This document shows positions 36,501-50,600 of a DNA stretch of 64,000 nt, in pieces. The stretch's first letter is position 1, and every line of letters begins with the position of its first letter. Position numbers and translations under genes: made by a program. Location of the stretch: the NCBI GenBank assembly GCA_949752795.1, contig OX457061.1, positions 6,073,239-6,137,238 on the forward strand. The letters run 5' to 3'. This DNA comes from Hyperoodon ampullatus. Lineage: Eukaryota; Chordata; Mammalia; Artiodactyla; Ziphiidae. The notes under the pieces were generated by a model. The model did no database searches and had not been told where the DNA came from. It saw nothing but the letters and a program-made list of their open reading frames with translations.

Positions 36501-39500
36501 TCTTCCTCCCACCCACGCTGGCTGCCAAGGAGACTCACCTGCAGGCACGCTGAGACCCTCCTTCTGCCAAGTGATGCTCGGCCGGGGGATGCCCGAGGCC
36601 TCGCAGGGCAGCAGCACCTCCTCCTCTGCCACCGCCCAGACCACACTGGGTAGTGGCTTTACCACGGGGGAGGCTGCAAAGGAACAGGGCTGCAGAGGTC
36701 CCTGGGGACACCGTTAACACCCAGGCCTCTCCAACCAGGGGCCGTCTGAGCACCGGAGAGAGAGGCTGCTAAAGGGAACAGGGGGTTCTGGAAGCGTCAG
36801 AAGGAGGACACAGGCGGGCTATTTCTTTTCTCCCAGAGAATCCTCTAGCCCTCTGCAGGCTTCCCCGCCCCAAGAGCCACGGCTGTCTGGCCTCGGGGCC
36901 GCTTACCTTGCACGGTGAGGACCACGTGCTTGTGGGCCACGCCCGCGGAGTTGCGGGCCGTGCAGGTGTATCGGCTGGCATGGATGGGGAGGGCCTGCCC
37001 GATCTCCAGGGCACCTGTGGGCGGGAACAGGGCCCAGAGAGGGCTGAGGGGGCCTGGGACAGATGTCCCAGGGGTGGAGCCGGCAGGGCTCTTACACACT
37101 CAACCCTGGTGTCTCTGTTACAGGCCCCTCAATCTGCCTCCCTGCCCATTTGTAAGCAGCACGGGGGAACCTGGGCCTGCCTCTGCTCCCTGCTCAGACC
37201 ATTCCTGTAGGCAAGTCCCTTCTGCTGTCTGGTACTTCTAGTCTCTGGGCCGGGTGTACAATGAGGAATCAGACAGGATGATCTCTAGACCCTTCTGGCT
37301 GTGATGAGCCAGGATCTGCCACTACCCGGCCTGGAATCCCTGGACCGCCCGCGCCTGGTTCCACGGGCCCTCACCCTGCTATCCTTTGCTGCACTCTGCT
37401 CAAAACTTGCCTCTTCCAGGAAGCCTCCCCGGATTGCTGCCTCCTCTTTCCTCCCTTTGCCCTCTCTCCCTCAGCCTTGGCTGCTCAACGAACACCATTT
37501 TAACCTTCCCAGACCATAGGCTGCAAGTCAGGTGAGGTGGTTTCTAAACCATCCCCTGTGGACCCCTGAGGGCCTGCTGAGGGGGCAAAGGGGGTAAGGC
37601 CCACCTGACTCTGGTCCACCCCACAGCCCCCATCCCAGCCTCAGATGGAACCAGAACCTAGCTTCTCTCACGTGTTGGGCTTCCCCACAACCACGTGTCA
37701 GAAGGAAGTGTTCTATTGCTTTGGAAGAGTTTGGAAACCACAGATCCGGCCAGTGGTTCACAGACTTTAGGATTTCACTAACCAGCCAACTAAAAAATAC
37801 ATTTAATTTAGAGAATCCCCATAAAGTTGACAGCTTTTTATTTTAACAAGCAAAGACACTTAAAACATTACCACGTACTATCACCTTAATTTCATAAAAG
37901 AAAGGCACTTTCAACACCGAATTATTAAGAAAAGCATTATTTCAGAATAAAGGCCAATCCTTCTAATGAGCTAAAACTAGCTTGATGAAAACTCTCATGT
38001 AGCTGTTATTTTTATCATTCTGCCATAAGGAGCACCAATTTACCAACTAGCACCAGGGACTGACTGATGGATATCAATACTCTAGTGCGTGGATGGGGAT
38101 ACTGAGGCCCGGGTGGTGGGGGGCGCGAGGGGGTTTGCCCAGGTCACACAGTGAGGGAATGGCAGAGCCAGGCCAGAACTTTCCATCTTCTCAACCACCA
38201 GGCCCCAGCGGGCTGCTTTCACAGTCTCTGCCCAATGCCCCTTAGTGTCCCCTCAGCAGCAGGCCCACGTGGCTCACCCTTACTTACCCGAAGGCGACAC
38301 ACGGTAGCCGTTCCCCCGCAACCCCAGCTGGGTGCCTGCTTTGCTCCAGGACACAACTGGGGCTGGCACCCCTGTGCTGTGGCACGTGAGGACCACGGGC
38401 GACATCATGGTCACGGTGAAGTCTGTCTGGTCGTCAGCAATGGTGGGAGGCACTGAAACGCAAGTCAAGGCTCGAGGCCCTGCTGTGGTCCCCTGGGGAA
38501 CACACAGCCATGGGGCCAGGTGGACGAGAAAGATAAACAGACTGAGACACAAGGTGACATCAGTGACAAAGCTCCAGGGAGGGAGGTGCAGCGGTCACAT
38601 TTCCTCACTCAGATGTGTTTTGCTGGGCGTGTGGGATAGTTACGAACTGCTTTCTCTAGATACCAGCCAGGTATCTCAGGGAGCGTTTCACAAGACCAGG
38701 GAGCTTGGAGGGGGCACAGAGTGAGCGAGGCCAGAGAAGGCCTCTGGGGCATGCGGCATTTAACCTGAGATCTGAAGGAAGAGCAGATATGGCCTGGGTG
38801 AAGGGAAAAGTGTCCAGCAGAGGGAACAGCATGTGCAAAGGCCCCGAGGTCAGGAACAAAAAGCTGAGAGGCATGAATGCAACCCAGAGTGAGGCAGGCC
38901 ATGAGGTGAGCTGAACCTGGAGGGTCAGCAGGGTTGACCTTCTGGGCCCAGATGACACCATGCATTCTATCCTGAGGGTGGTGGGCAGCCATGGTGGGAG
39001 GGATTTTAACTGGGGTGATGACAAGGTCAGATTTGGGTTCAGAACATTCTGGACTTGGGAGAGGCCTCGCCTACGAGCTCCCACAGGCCAGGAACTGTGC
39101 TGGAGTTGGGTTATGTCAGTGTGGGAGGGCAGGATCAGAGAGGGCTTCCTGGAGGCGGTGACCCGGGAAGCACAGAAAGGCTCAGAGGGAACCCGTGCAG
39201 GTCCCTGGAGGCAGAGAGAGCGGCCAGGAGAGGGAGGCACTGTCCCCATCCCGGCTCCCTCATCTGCCCTCGCTGTGAACAGTCACTCCTGACCGTGAAC
39301 TCACCGTGAACCGTCACCCAGTAGAGCCTGTGGGCCTTGCCCACTTCATTGCTCGCCACACACTCAAACTGGGCTGAATCCTGAGGGCTGGGCGCTGTGA
39401 GGAGCAAGGCGTTGGAGGGCAGGAGCCTGGACAGACAGATAGACAGTTGTCTGCTAAGTGACTGGCTGGGCTGACCTGAAACCAGCCAGCCGTGGCCTTC

Positions 39501-42500
39501 CTACCTGGGGAATTTGGAGGCAAGGGATGTGTTTCATGACTATTTTCCCTTCCTGTAACTGGCCCCCAGCCTCGACTCTAGAAGTTTCTCCTAGAATTTT
39601 CTACCTCCCAAGGTCTACCTGTTCAGTTTGTGGGCAATTTTAATGTTTGCCTCTGGGTTTCTCCATAATCTTAAAAATTTTCTACAGTCACCACCTATGA
39701 TAGCTTCTGTAATTGTAACCATATCCAAAGCCCTGATCAGAACTGCTTGTGTTCAGTGAACACCTGCTTAGTCACAAAGCTCCACGATGATCTGGAACCT
39801 AACACAACAGATATTTGGTGAATTAATTGGTGAACTGACCTCTTAATACACCCAGGGATCATTTCAGGGTCAGCTGCATTTGAGAAACGGGGAGACCGAG
39901 GCTCCTGCAGGAGCCATGGGTCCAGGCTCAACCAGCATGAACTTGGGCTTCTACGTGGGTTCTTAAATAGTGACTAAAGTGGTTGCAAAGGCCATATATT
40001 TTCCATTTGGCTGTATGTCCCAAATGCCCCCACCTCCGACCAGGTATCTTAGTGTAAAGACCCTCCTGGCCCCTTGAAGTCAGGACACAAGTTCTGGTGC
40101 TGGCTTTGGTGAGACCTGAGCGCACCCCTGCCTCGGTTCTGGCCTGGCTCCCCCTCTCTGAGACGGGCACGCCCTTCCCCACCCCAGACATCTCCTGACG
40201 TTCCCAGAAGGACCAGCTCAGTACCGGTAGGCTCCCTGCTGCAGGCGGAAGTCCAGCTTCTGTCCATCCTTCCACCAGACCACAAGGGGCTTGGGTGAGC
40301 CTCTGGCCTCACAGGGCAGTGAGGCGGCAGTGTCAGCAGTCAGGGTCAGGTTGGAGGGGCCAGGGGTGATGGCTGGAGGCTCTGGGGAGAGAACAGTGAT
40401 CAGGAGACGGGGTGTGGGATGGGGGCAGGGCGGGGGTCTCTAAGGTAAAGCCCAGGAGCAGGAGATACTCCAACCACCTTCAGCCCATCCCCGAGGAAGC
40501 AGTGGGGAGGAGGCAGGAGAAACTCTCCGAGCGGATCTTCCAACGGGCTCCCAAAGCTGGGGCGATGGGGCTTTTGACCACGCCTGAGGCTGGCATCCCC
40601 CTAACTACATGTCCTTGAATGGGGCCTCCAGGGCGCAACTCCCCAGCAGCCCCACCCGAGGCTAGGGCCCAGCAGCGCAGCCTCCACCAAGGTGATCAAC
40701 GGGATTGAAGAGCAGATTAGAGCACCTGGCTCAGTGATCCTGAGTGTTTTACAGCTTGTGCACGTTTTGTCATTCAATATAATAGTATAGTAGTAAGTGT
40801 ATATAATGTATGCATAAAGATAAATATGCATCTTTTTTTTTTTTTTTTTTTTTTTTGCGGCACGCGGGCCTCTCACTGTTGTGGTCTCTCCCGTTGCGGA
40901 GCACAGGCTCTGGACACGCAGGCTCAGCGGCCATGGCTCACGGGCACAGCCACTCCGCAGCACATGGGATCTTCCCAGACCGGGGCATGAACCCGTGTGC
41001 CCTGCATCGGCAGGCAGACTCCCAACCACTGTGCCACCAGGGAAGCCCCGATATGCATCTTTGAGTGTACACGTTCAAAGCTTTTTATTAATAGGATTCA
41101 TGGTCAAAAACATTTGGAGATCATTGCTCTTGGCTCCTGACAGCTAGGATGAACCAGAAACTAAGCAGTACCTGGTCCAGACAGGGGTGGATGCTGAAGG
41201 CAAAAAAAAAAAAAACACACCTTCCCTCCTCTACCTACCGAAGACCCGGAGGTCACGGCCCTGCCGATCGGAACCAGCAGCGTTGGACGCCAGGCAGAGG
41301 TAGTGGCCGGCATCCTCGGTGAGGACTGGCTGGATCCTCAGGGAACCCTCAGGCAGAACCTGAAACCTGGAACACAGGGAGGGGTTGCCATGGATACCGG
41401 CAGACCAGCAAGTCCCTAGGGAGAAGCTGGACCCCCCCGCCCCCGCCCCCCCCCCCCCCCCCCGGTGGTGTCTCCAGCAAGACCCTCCCCTTGGTCTCTG
41501 GCTTTCTGAGCAAGAGGATGCTAACTCAGGAATCCTGCATCTGTGAGGCCAAGGTCGGTGGTTGGGGGGGCGGGCGTGGAGCCACAGCCTTGGGCAGCAA
41601 CCTGCACCACAACCCAGCATCGGAAAGGGTGAAAGGGACTGCTTTGGGCCTCCCGTGCTCCCACCTGGGCCCAGCCTCCCCCCAAGAGCCAGAGGGCAGT
41701 GGTACCCCAACCCTTTCTGAGAACAGCCCCTCGATAAGGTCGGAAAACTGCCTTTTCCCAGGGGCCATGTCTGTACTGTGTGACCCCGCCCCCAGCCACA
41801 GCCGGTTGGACGGGGGATGAACACATCATGCAGGCTGAGCCAATGGAATTCTCTGCCCTGGGAATTTGGAACTGGGATTCACAGACAGCTCACCAGGGTC
41901 TGCAGGTTGTGTGAACAGAGCAGCTATAACTTGGCCGGGGGCGGGGGGGAGGTGTGGGGGGGGAGCCGTTCTGCCATGTTCTTAGAGAAAGAAGGTGTAG
42001 AAAATCGGTCTGAGAGAGAGAGAGGCATGAAGCCCTCACACACAGAAACAGAGAGTAGCAACCAAGAGTCAAAACTAGACAGACAGACAGACAGCCACCA
42101 GGGGTTCTCACGCCCTTAACGAATGGGCATGTATGTCCTTGGGTTCTGAGAAGACCCATGTCCTTTCTGCTCCAACTGCCCAGGTGGGCTTCCATTTACA
42201 ACCCATAAAGAGGTACCTGAGCCCCTCCCTGATGCCCTCCCCTACCAGCTCCCACCTGGGGCTCTCAGGATCCAGAGGGATGCCGTCCTTCCGCCAGTTC
42301 ACAAGGGGCGGTGGTGCACCGTCTGCCTTGCAGGGCAGCAGAGCCGTCTGGCTCACGGAGGCGTTCACTGCAGGTGGTCCCGGCCGGATGGTGGGCACCG
42401 CTGGAGGAGAGGCACAGAGGGGGTGGGTGCTGGGACCCTGTCACTCTCAGAGGGGTGGGCAGGGCGGGTGGGGTGGGGCCACTCACTGTGGACCTCCACG

Positions 42501-44604
42501 TGGAAGGCCACGCTGGTGCTGCCTGCAGCATTGCGGGCTGTGCAGCTGTAGTTGCCACTGTCGGCCGTGCTCAGGGCCTGCAGCTGGAGGAACCTGCCCT
42601 GCTCTGGGAACTGGGTGTGGGCATCTGCCTGTAGAGACCCCCAGGGTGGAGAGACCCTCATCAGTGCTGGGCTGGGCCAGGCCAGCCCCCCACGCACCAG
42701 GACCAAGGAACCAGCGGGGCCAGACAGTGGTCTCTGCCCCATTCATTCTGGACTGGCCTGCAACCTCTGAACTGATGCCCAGCTGAGGACTTTCTGGGGA
42801 AATAGGCTCCTTTGGGAGGGAAAGAGCATCTTCCCTGGAGCTCTGCCTGTCGGGCGTGTTGCAGGGGGGACTCGTGCTCACACTAGGAGCTGGAGCTTCC
42901 ACCAGATCTACAATCCTTGGGTCCACAGAAGCAAATTGGCCCCATTTCAGGGGTGAGCACACAGAACCTCAGTAACTGGCCCCAGGCCACACAGCCACTA
43001 AGCATAGCTCAAAGGTACAGCATAGATACTCATCAGAAGCCCTGGGGTGAAAATTTTAGCCTTGCCTCGGTGTCCCCATCCACAGTATGGGGGTGACAAT
43101 AGTAACAGGGGTGGAAAACATCAGGAGAGCAGGTACGCAAAGTGCCGGCACAGAACAGGCCCTCGGCACCTGGGATCGAGTCTCATCAGGGTCTGGGGCC
43201 TGAGAGGGACAGAAGGCGGTGCCCCTGGGTCCCCAGCCTGGCACCCACCTGCAGCAGGATGCCATCACGGTGCCACTCAATCTCTGGTGCTGGATCTGCC
43301 TCCACCGAGCACTCTAGAACCAGCTGTCCCGGCGCCAGACCAACCACAAAGCGGGGGCCTTGGGGCCCAATGACATTTGGTGGGGCTGGTGAGGTGGGTA
43401 GGGAGGACATGAGAGATGGACCCACCCCTGCAGGTCCCATCCTGCCTCCCTCTCCTGCCCCCACTCTGGCACCCCCCCCTACCTTGAACTCTGACCCGGA
43501 AGCTCTTCTCAATTTCACCAGCAGGGCTGTGGGCCAGGCAAGTGTACAGCCCAGCATCACCCACCTGGGGATGGAGCAGGGTGAGCAGCTACCTCTGGCC
43601 CCACCCTGCCCACCTCCTGATCTGATTTCCCTCCTACACAGCTGAGGACCCAGGATTTAGACTCAGGCCTGCTGAGTCAGCCATCCTGCCTTTCCCACCA
43701 ACCCCTTCTCCTCTCTGGGATGTTTCTTCCCTATTACTGGCTTACCCTTGCTTTAGGGCTAGGGGAGAGTCTGCCTCCTCCAGGGAGTCCCCCTTGACTG
43801 TACCAGTTCTTTTCTGGTGAGGTCAGGGATTTATCTGGTTTCTGCATCAGCCTTGGGTCTGACCTGACTGGGAGCTCCCAAGGGCATGGCCCGGGGCCGG
43901 GGTGCGGGGTCCTCTTCACAAATAAAAGTGGAGCTTGGGCAAACCTTGCCAAGTGCCACTGGGTCCCTCCCCTCCCATCCCCAGCTTCACCCCACAGCAG
44001 GCGGAGCAGCAGCACCTGCACACCCTCCACCCGGAGCAGCCGCCCGGCCCTCTTGCTGTCCTTCGGCCTGTTCAGGGCCTCCCCATCCTTGTGCCATGTG
44101 ATGTTGGGTTGCGGGGTGCCCCGGGCATCGCAGAGGAGCTCCAAGGGGGTGCCGGGGGTCAGCAACAGCTCTGCAGGCTGGCCTGAGTCCTCGATGTGGG
44201 GGGGGTCTGCAAGACACCCCGCCCTGGGTCAGCCATGGGGGCCATGCCCAGAACACTAGGAGCTGGGGTTCATTCCTCTCCCCCACCATCCAGATGCTGA
44301 CAGTACATGGGCCTGCAAACAGGCGGGGGGTGATTGTGTTGGAGGGTTCTAAACACGTCCGACCATGGGCCCATCTGCCTGGGACAATGATTTGCGCTTA
44401 AAAACCAACAAGGAGGGCTTCCCTGGTGGTGCAGTGGTTGAAAGTCCGCCTGCCGGTGCGGGGGACGCGGGTTCGTGCCCCAGTCTGGGAAGATCCCACA
44501 TGCCGCGGAGTGGCTGGGCCCGTGAGCCACGGCCGCTGAGCCTGCGCATCTGGAGCCTGTGCTCCGCAACGGGAGAGGCCACAACAGTGAGAGGTCCGCG
44601 TACC

Positions 44605-44639
<35 letters not shown>

Positions 44640-47600
44640 ACAGTACGGAGGGAAACGCATCTTTCCAATAGGGCACAACACTTGCAAAATCTTGTGCTTG
44701 AGACTTAGAGCCCCAAGATTTCGGTGGCTTTGTTCCTGCTTTAAAAGGTTCCGAGGACAAGACAGAGGGGCACAGCCCCAGGAGAATGAAGCGTCCTGGC
44801 CCCCAGCCCCTGCAGCCAGGTCAGCGAGGCCTGCTCCCTAAGCCCCAAGCCTCCAGGGTGCTCACCTCTCTCACCACCTCCATCACCCCCAGAGGGCCCC
44901 CGTCCCGTCCCTGGCCCAGAGAAGCTGGCGCTGGGGGCAGGTGACCTACCCATCACCGTCAGCTGGAAATGCCTCCTCGCTTCCCCTGCCTCGCTCACGG
45001 CCACGCAGGAGTAGACCCCTGAGTCGCCAACTCCCGCTGTCTCCAGCTGTAGGCCAGGCCCCTGTTCCAGGCTCCGGGGCAAAAAGGGCTCCCCATCCTT
45101 CATCCACAACACGAGGGGCAGGGGGCTGCCCCGGGCTTCACAGGGGAGGACCACCGGGGAGCCACGGACCACCGCCACGTCATTCTGGAACTCGACCGGC
45201 TCCAGGACAGGGGGCACTGCACAGGGCAAAAGAGTGGGCACGAGCCAATGTATCCAATGCCAGGTGGGGCTCGCCCCTGGACCTTTGCACAGACTGTAAC
45301 TATTGGCCAGAATGCCCTCCTCCTGGACTGTTCCTTCTCATCTCCAGTCCTCAGCTTAGACCTCACCTCCTCCAGGAAGCCTTCCCTGATCCCCCGAGGC
45401 CAGGGGAGGTGCCCTCCTCTGTGCTCCTGGGGCACCCTCTCCTTACCCTGGTATCACTAGTTGCGTGGAATTTTAATTTTACAGAGCTGTTTCCCTCACT
45501 GACTTCCTGGTGTCAGGGCTACCTCTGCTCACTGCCATATTCCAGCCCCTGGCAAGGCCCTGGCACACTAGTGTCCAACAACTACTTGTGAGATCAACGA
45601 ATGAGTGACCAAATGAATCAGAGACTGAGTATTTGCCCTGCCTTGACATCCCTGAGGGCCAACCCTTGGTTTCACCCAGATGGGCGGAGGGGAGGGGACA
45701 AGAGCCTTGATTCTCGCCCCTGAGGCCGAAGGACCCGCTAACCCACTCCACCGCTCCGTACCGTGCACCTGCAAGGTAAAGTTCCTGTCGGCCACGCCCG
45801 CTGGGCTCGAAGCCACACAGGTGAAGATGCCGGAATCTGCCAGCTGCACCTGGGAAATCCTGAAGCCCGCGAGCAACGGGGGGGATGAGAGAGAGAGAGA
45901 GAGAGAGGGAGAGAGAGGGAGAGAGAGGGAGAGGGAGAGAGAGGGAGAGAGAGAGAGAGGGAGACTCCCCACCTCACCCCCCACCCCTGCTGCCTTCTCT
46001 GCCCACCTCACTCTGCAGCCAGACTTCCTGCTTCCCAAATTCTGGAAGCTCCACTGGCCCACCCCCGGACAGCCTGCTACTCCCACCCCCTTTTCTAGAC
46101 AATTCCTCTCAGCCTTCAGGACTCGCCAGACTCGTCTCTACTCACTGTCTCCACTGCCTGAACCCTCACTGTCTCTCAGACCCCCTTTTGCCCCGACCAT
46201 TCCTCCTGAGCCGCCCTTGTCAACGTCCCCAGTGACCCTGAAACGTCTGTTATACCCACCCTAACGCTGGCAGCCCAGGCTCAGTCCACACTCGCTTCCC
46301 GGGGCCTGCAGCGCATCCTGGCTTCCAACACCAACTGTTCACTGACAATCTCCAAACTACTACCTCCTAAACTCCCTACAGGAGTATCAAATGCCTGGTT
46401 TCCATCTTCTCTGTATGTCCAAGAACCTCTCCAACCAACAGGTTGGAACAGAACACCGGTCTCGCCCCTCAACTTGCCCCTCCCACTGTGGACCCATCTC
46501 AGAAAATGGGACTTCAGCCTTCCGGGTTCCCAGCTAGAGACCCCAGAGCCCTGCTCAACCCCTCCCCATCTCTCCGCAAACACTCCCAGCTGGAGCACCT
46601 CCACCACATGGCTCTGATCCAGGCCCCACCACGTCTCACTGGCTTGTGGCCGCAGCCCTAAAATGCCCTCCCACTCTGCCCTTGGCCCTACAGTCTGCTG
46701 TCCACACTGCAGCCAGAAGGATCGTCTAAAAACCTAAGTCACAACCCCAAAGAAATGAAAGTAGAAGCTCAAACAGATAAGCAAACACCCATGTTCACAG
46801 CAGCATTATTCACAACTGCTAAAATGTGGAAGCAATCCAAGTGTCCATCGATGGGTGAATGTGTTCTACACATACCAGGCGATATTATTCAGCCTTAAAA
46901 ATTAGGATGGAAAATTTGACACATGCTACAACATGGATGAAAACATGATGCTAAGTGAAATAAACCAGTCACAGAAGGACAACGACTGCATGATTCCACT
47001 TATATGAGGTACTCAGAATAAGGCAGGTTCATAGACAGAAAGTACAGTGCTGGGTGCCAGGGGCTGGAGAGGGGGCTGGGGAATTAGTGTTTAATGGGGC
47101 AGAGTTTCAGTTTGGGGAGATGAAAAGGTCTGGAGATGGATGGTGGTGGTGGCTGCACAGCAATGTGAATGTACTTAATGCCACTGAACTGTACACTTAA
47201 AAATGGTTAAAATGGTAAATTTTCTATTATGTGTATTTTACCACATACACAAAATTTAAGTCACATCATGATGTGACTTCTCCTCTGCTGAAAACCCTCT
47301 CAGGGCTTCCCTTCTCTCCTTAGGAAAGCCCAAGTCTTTTGAAGGACTTACGAGGCCCTATGTCACCTGACTGCCCCCTTCATAACCGACCCTCCAACTC
47401 TGTTTCTAGGACACACAGCCACACGCCCACCACAGGGCCTTTGAACCTGCTCTTCCTGCCTGGAAGGAATGGAATTCTTCCTGCCATGGAATCCACTCAC
47501 CTCCCCGTCTCATCGCCTTCCACCTCTGCTCAGTGTCACCTCATCTGAGAGCCTACTGCTGGCCACCCTAAAATAGCACCCTCCACTGCCACCTCCCATC

Positions 47601-50600
47601 CCCTCACCTTACTTTATTCTTCTGAGCACACGTCCCTTGGGACATGTCATTTTTATATCTGTTTATTTTCCATTCCCCTCCCTCCCCAAAGCTGCAGGAG
47701 CAAAGGCTTCATCTTGCTTTACTGCTCCATCCCAGTACCTGGAACTGCACCTGGAACAGCAAGCACTCCGTTAAGTGCTGCTGAATGCATGAAGACGTTG
47801 CTCAGGCACTTTCTTCCAGGAAGCCTTCCCAGATTTCTTCTACCTGGAGCCAGGCTGAGTTAGGTGCCACCAGATGTCATCACCCGGATCTGTACCTCCC
47901 CCACTAGGCTGTAAAAGCCTGAGGGCAGAGGCCTCTTTCATCTCTGAAGTTCCCTTTCGGGGGTGGGGTCCTCCCACTCTCCCCATCAAAAACTTCTGTA
48001 TGTTTATGTTATTTTTAGTCTAAAAACCATTCAGATGTGCTTTTAAGCCCAAGCTGCCTGAAGAGTTTATCTGGGGCCTGCCGTCTGCTGGCTGGCAGGT
48101 AGGGGAGCCACTCCCTTACCTGAGGGTGCGGCCCGAGCCGTGGAGGTGGGTGCGCTGGGAGAGTGCAAGGGGCAGGCCATCCTTGAGCCAGCTCACGTGG
48201 ATGCGCGGGGAGCCCCGGACAGGGCACGTCATGGTCACCAGCTCCCCAGGCCTGCTCACCAGGCTCCCCGTGCCCTCTGCCCCCTGCTCGATGGTGGGAG
48301 GCACTGGTGGGTGAGCAGAGAGGAAAAACAGGGGCAGTGAGGGGGCCTGGGCAGGGAGGTGGGCTCCTCTCAGGGAAGTCCCAGAAGGTGGCGCCGATAC
48401 CTCGACTTCTGCCACGTGCAGCCATCGTGTGGCAATCATCACGTGGGTCTTAGACCCACACCCAACCCAGGTGAGGATGAAGCCCACTGCCTGGGGGCGT
48501 GGGTCTCTCCTTTATCCCGACTCCCCCACTGCGCCCCTGGGCTGGAGCGGTTGTGCCCCTAGTCTGAGGATGGGGGAGAGGCCCGGAGAGGTCAGGCTGG
48601 CCTGGCTCACAGAGTGGGCACGGCTGGGGCTTCACCAGGGCTCCCCTATCCGGGCCCTGGCACCACCCTCCAGGTGCCCCAGTGGAGGCCCCACGGCGGC
48701 CAGGCTGCTGCCGCCCTGGGACGGTGGGGCGGCCTGGCTCTCCTCGCCCCTCAGCTGCTCACCCAGCACGTTCACGGTGTGCAGCCTGGCGTCCTCACCG
48801 GCCGCGTTGTGGGCCACGCAGGTGTAGGCCCCCGAGTCCGAGGCCCTCAGGCCCTTCAACACCAGGGAGCTGCCGTCCAGGTAGAACCTGCCCCGGGGAG
48901 GGAGAGCCGGGAGCAGGTGTGTGAGGGCCTGCAGCCTTGCCTCCTGGGGCAGGGATGTCACAGGCTGGGTCTTACCGGAGGTGGGGGCCGGCACTCTGGC
49001 CCAGCGGGCCACCATCCTTCAGCCAGACCACATCGGGCGGTGGCTGTCCGTCAGCCTCGCAGTCCAGCCGCACCCCCTGCCCCTCCAGAATGCTGTGCTC
49101 CTGCGTGGCACCCGAGCTCCGGATCCGGGGGGCCACTGTGGCAGAGGGGGTGTGGTAAGTCCCGGGGCAGTGGCTGGGGCTGGCATGGGGGTGGGACATG
49201 GGGGGCGCAGGGTGCAGACGTACCCAGCACGGCCACCACGAAGTCCTTGCGGGCCTCCCCCTGGGCATTCTTGGCCACACACGTGTAGGTGCCAGCCTGG
49301 TCTGGCTGCAGGTGACTCATCTGGAGGCGGCCCCCCCGGGAGACCACACCACGTGCCACACTGCTTTCTGTGGGATGGAGGGGTATGGCAGGACTTCACC
49401 TGCTCAGACCCACCACCCCAGGTGCCACCACTGGGTCCAGACAGAGAAGTCTCGTGACTCCCTCAGAGGGCGCCTGACCCCCACACTCACAAAGCTGGAA
49501 AGACCCTGGGAACCCTTGAATCACCCACCCCTTTCTTATGCTCATAGGGAAACTGAGGCCCAGACATGGGCAGGGCCTCTAGCCATTTACGTCACGGCCT
49601 TCCCCAGCCTGGACTCCTTTGATTGCTCCGGTCCTTACAACCAACCCCTCCCTACTTCCCTCACTGGGGACATTTCTTCCCAAGGGACCCCACTCCCTTT
49701 ATTTTTTATTTTTATTTATTTTTCTGGCCATGCCGTGTGGCAGGCGGGATCCTAGTTCCCCGACCAGGGATCGAACCTGTGCCTCCTGCATTGGGAGCTC
49801 GGTGTCTTAACCACTGGACAGTCAGGGAAGTCCCCCCGCTCCCTTTAGAGTCCAGGACTTGCTTCTCTTCCTGTTGACTCTCAGGCCCAGCCCTCATCTC
49901 CCATCCTCCTTCCAACCTTTCCCTCCCCGCATTGATCAAGGTGAACCAGCCACTCACTGACTCCAACATGAGTCCAGTGAGGGGCTTCTCCTGGGCCTCT
50001 GCTCAGGCTGCACCCCTCCCCCAGCCTAGAATGTTTCCCCCTCATGTTCTCCAGCAGCACCTCTGCCCCAAAGCCTTCTCTAACTGCACCAGTCCAGACT
50101 GGTCTGCCCTCCCCCAGATCCTCATCTGTCCAGCCAGTCTTTCAACACAAAATGTATTGAGCAACTACTATATGTCCAACAGCAAGAGAGCTCGGGAATC
50201 AAAGATGAGTGAAACATGGTCCCTGTCCTCAAGGAGTTCAAAATACATCAGAGACAGTGACACAGGTACAATTCTGTGTGCCCAGCCCTGTGAAACCCTG
50301 ACGAAGCATGGAGAGACCAGGCCAGGCTTCTGGAGGAGGTAAGTCTCAGCTGAGACCTGAAGGTGAGTCTGAATCAGCCAGGTGAAAGTGGAGGTGGTCC
50401 GGGGAGCCTGGGATGAGTATTTCTGGGAGGAAACAGCACGTGCCAAGAGCTGGAGCCAAGAGAGAACAGGGTCCACAGCAATTCCACTCCCAGGTATATA
50501 TCAAAGAGGAAGGACAGCATATGCCACACAAACACTCGTACACGAACATTCACAGCACCCTATCCATCATAGCCAAAAGGTGGAAACAACACAAATGTCC

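Noticed and set aside
35748..36665. A 305-codon open frame on the minus strand
   Set aside because: Only the first part (exon 36539-36673) is coding. The rest reads through the intron, where the next true exon (36091-36225) is in another frame.
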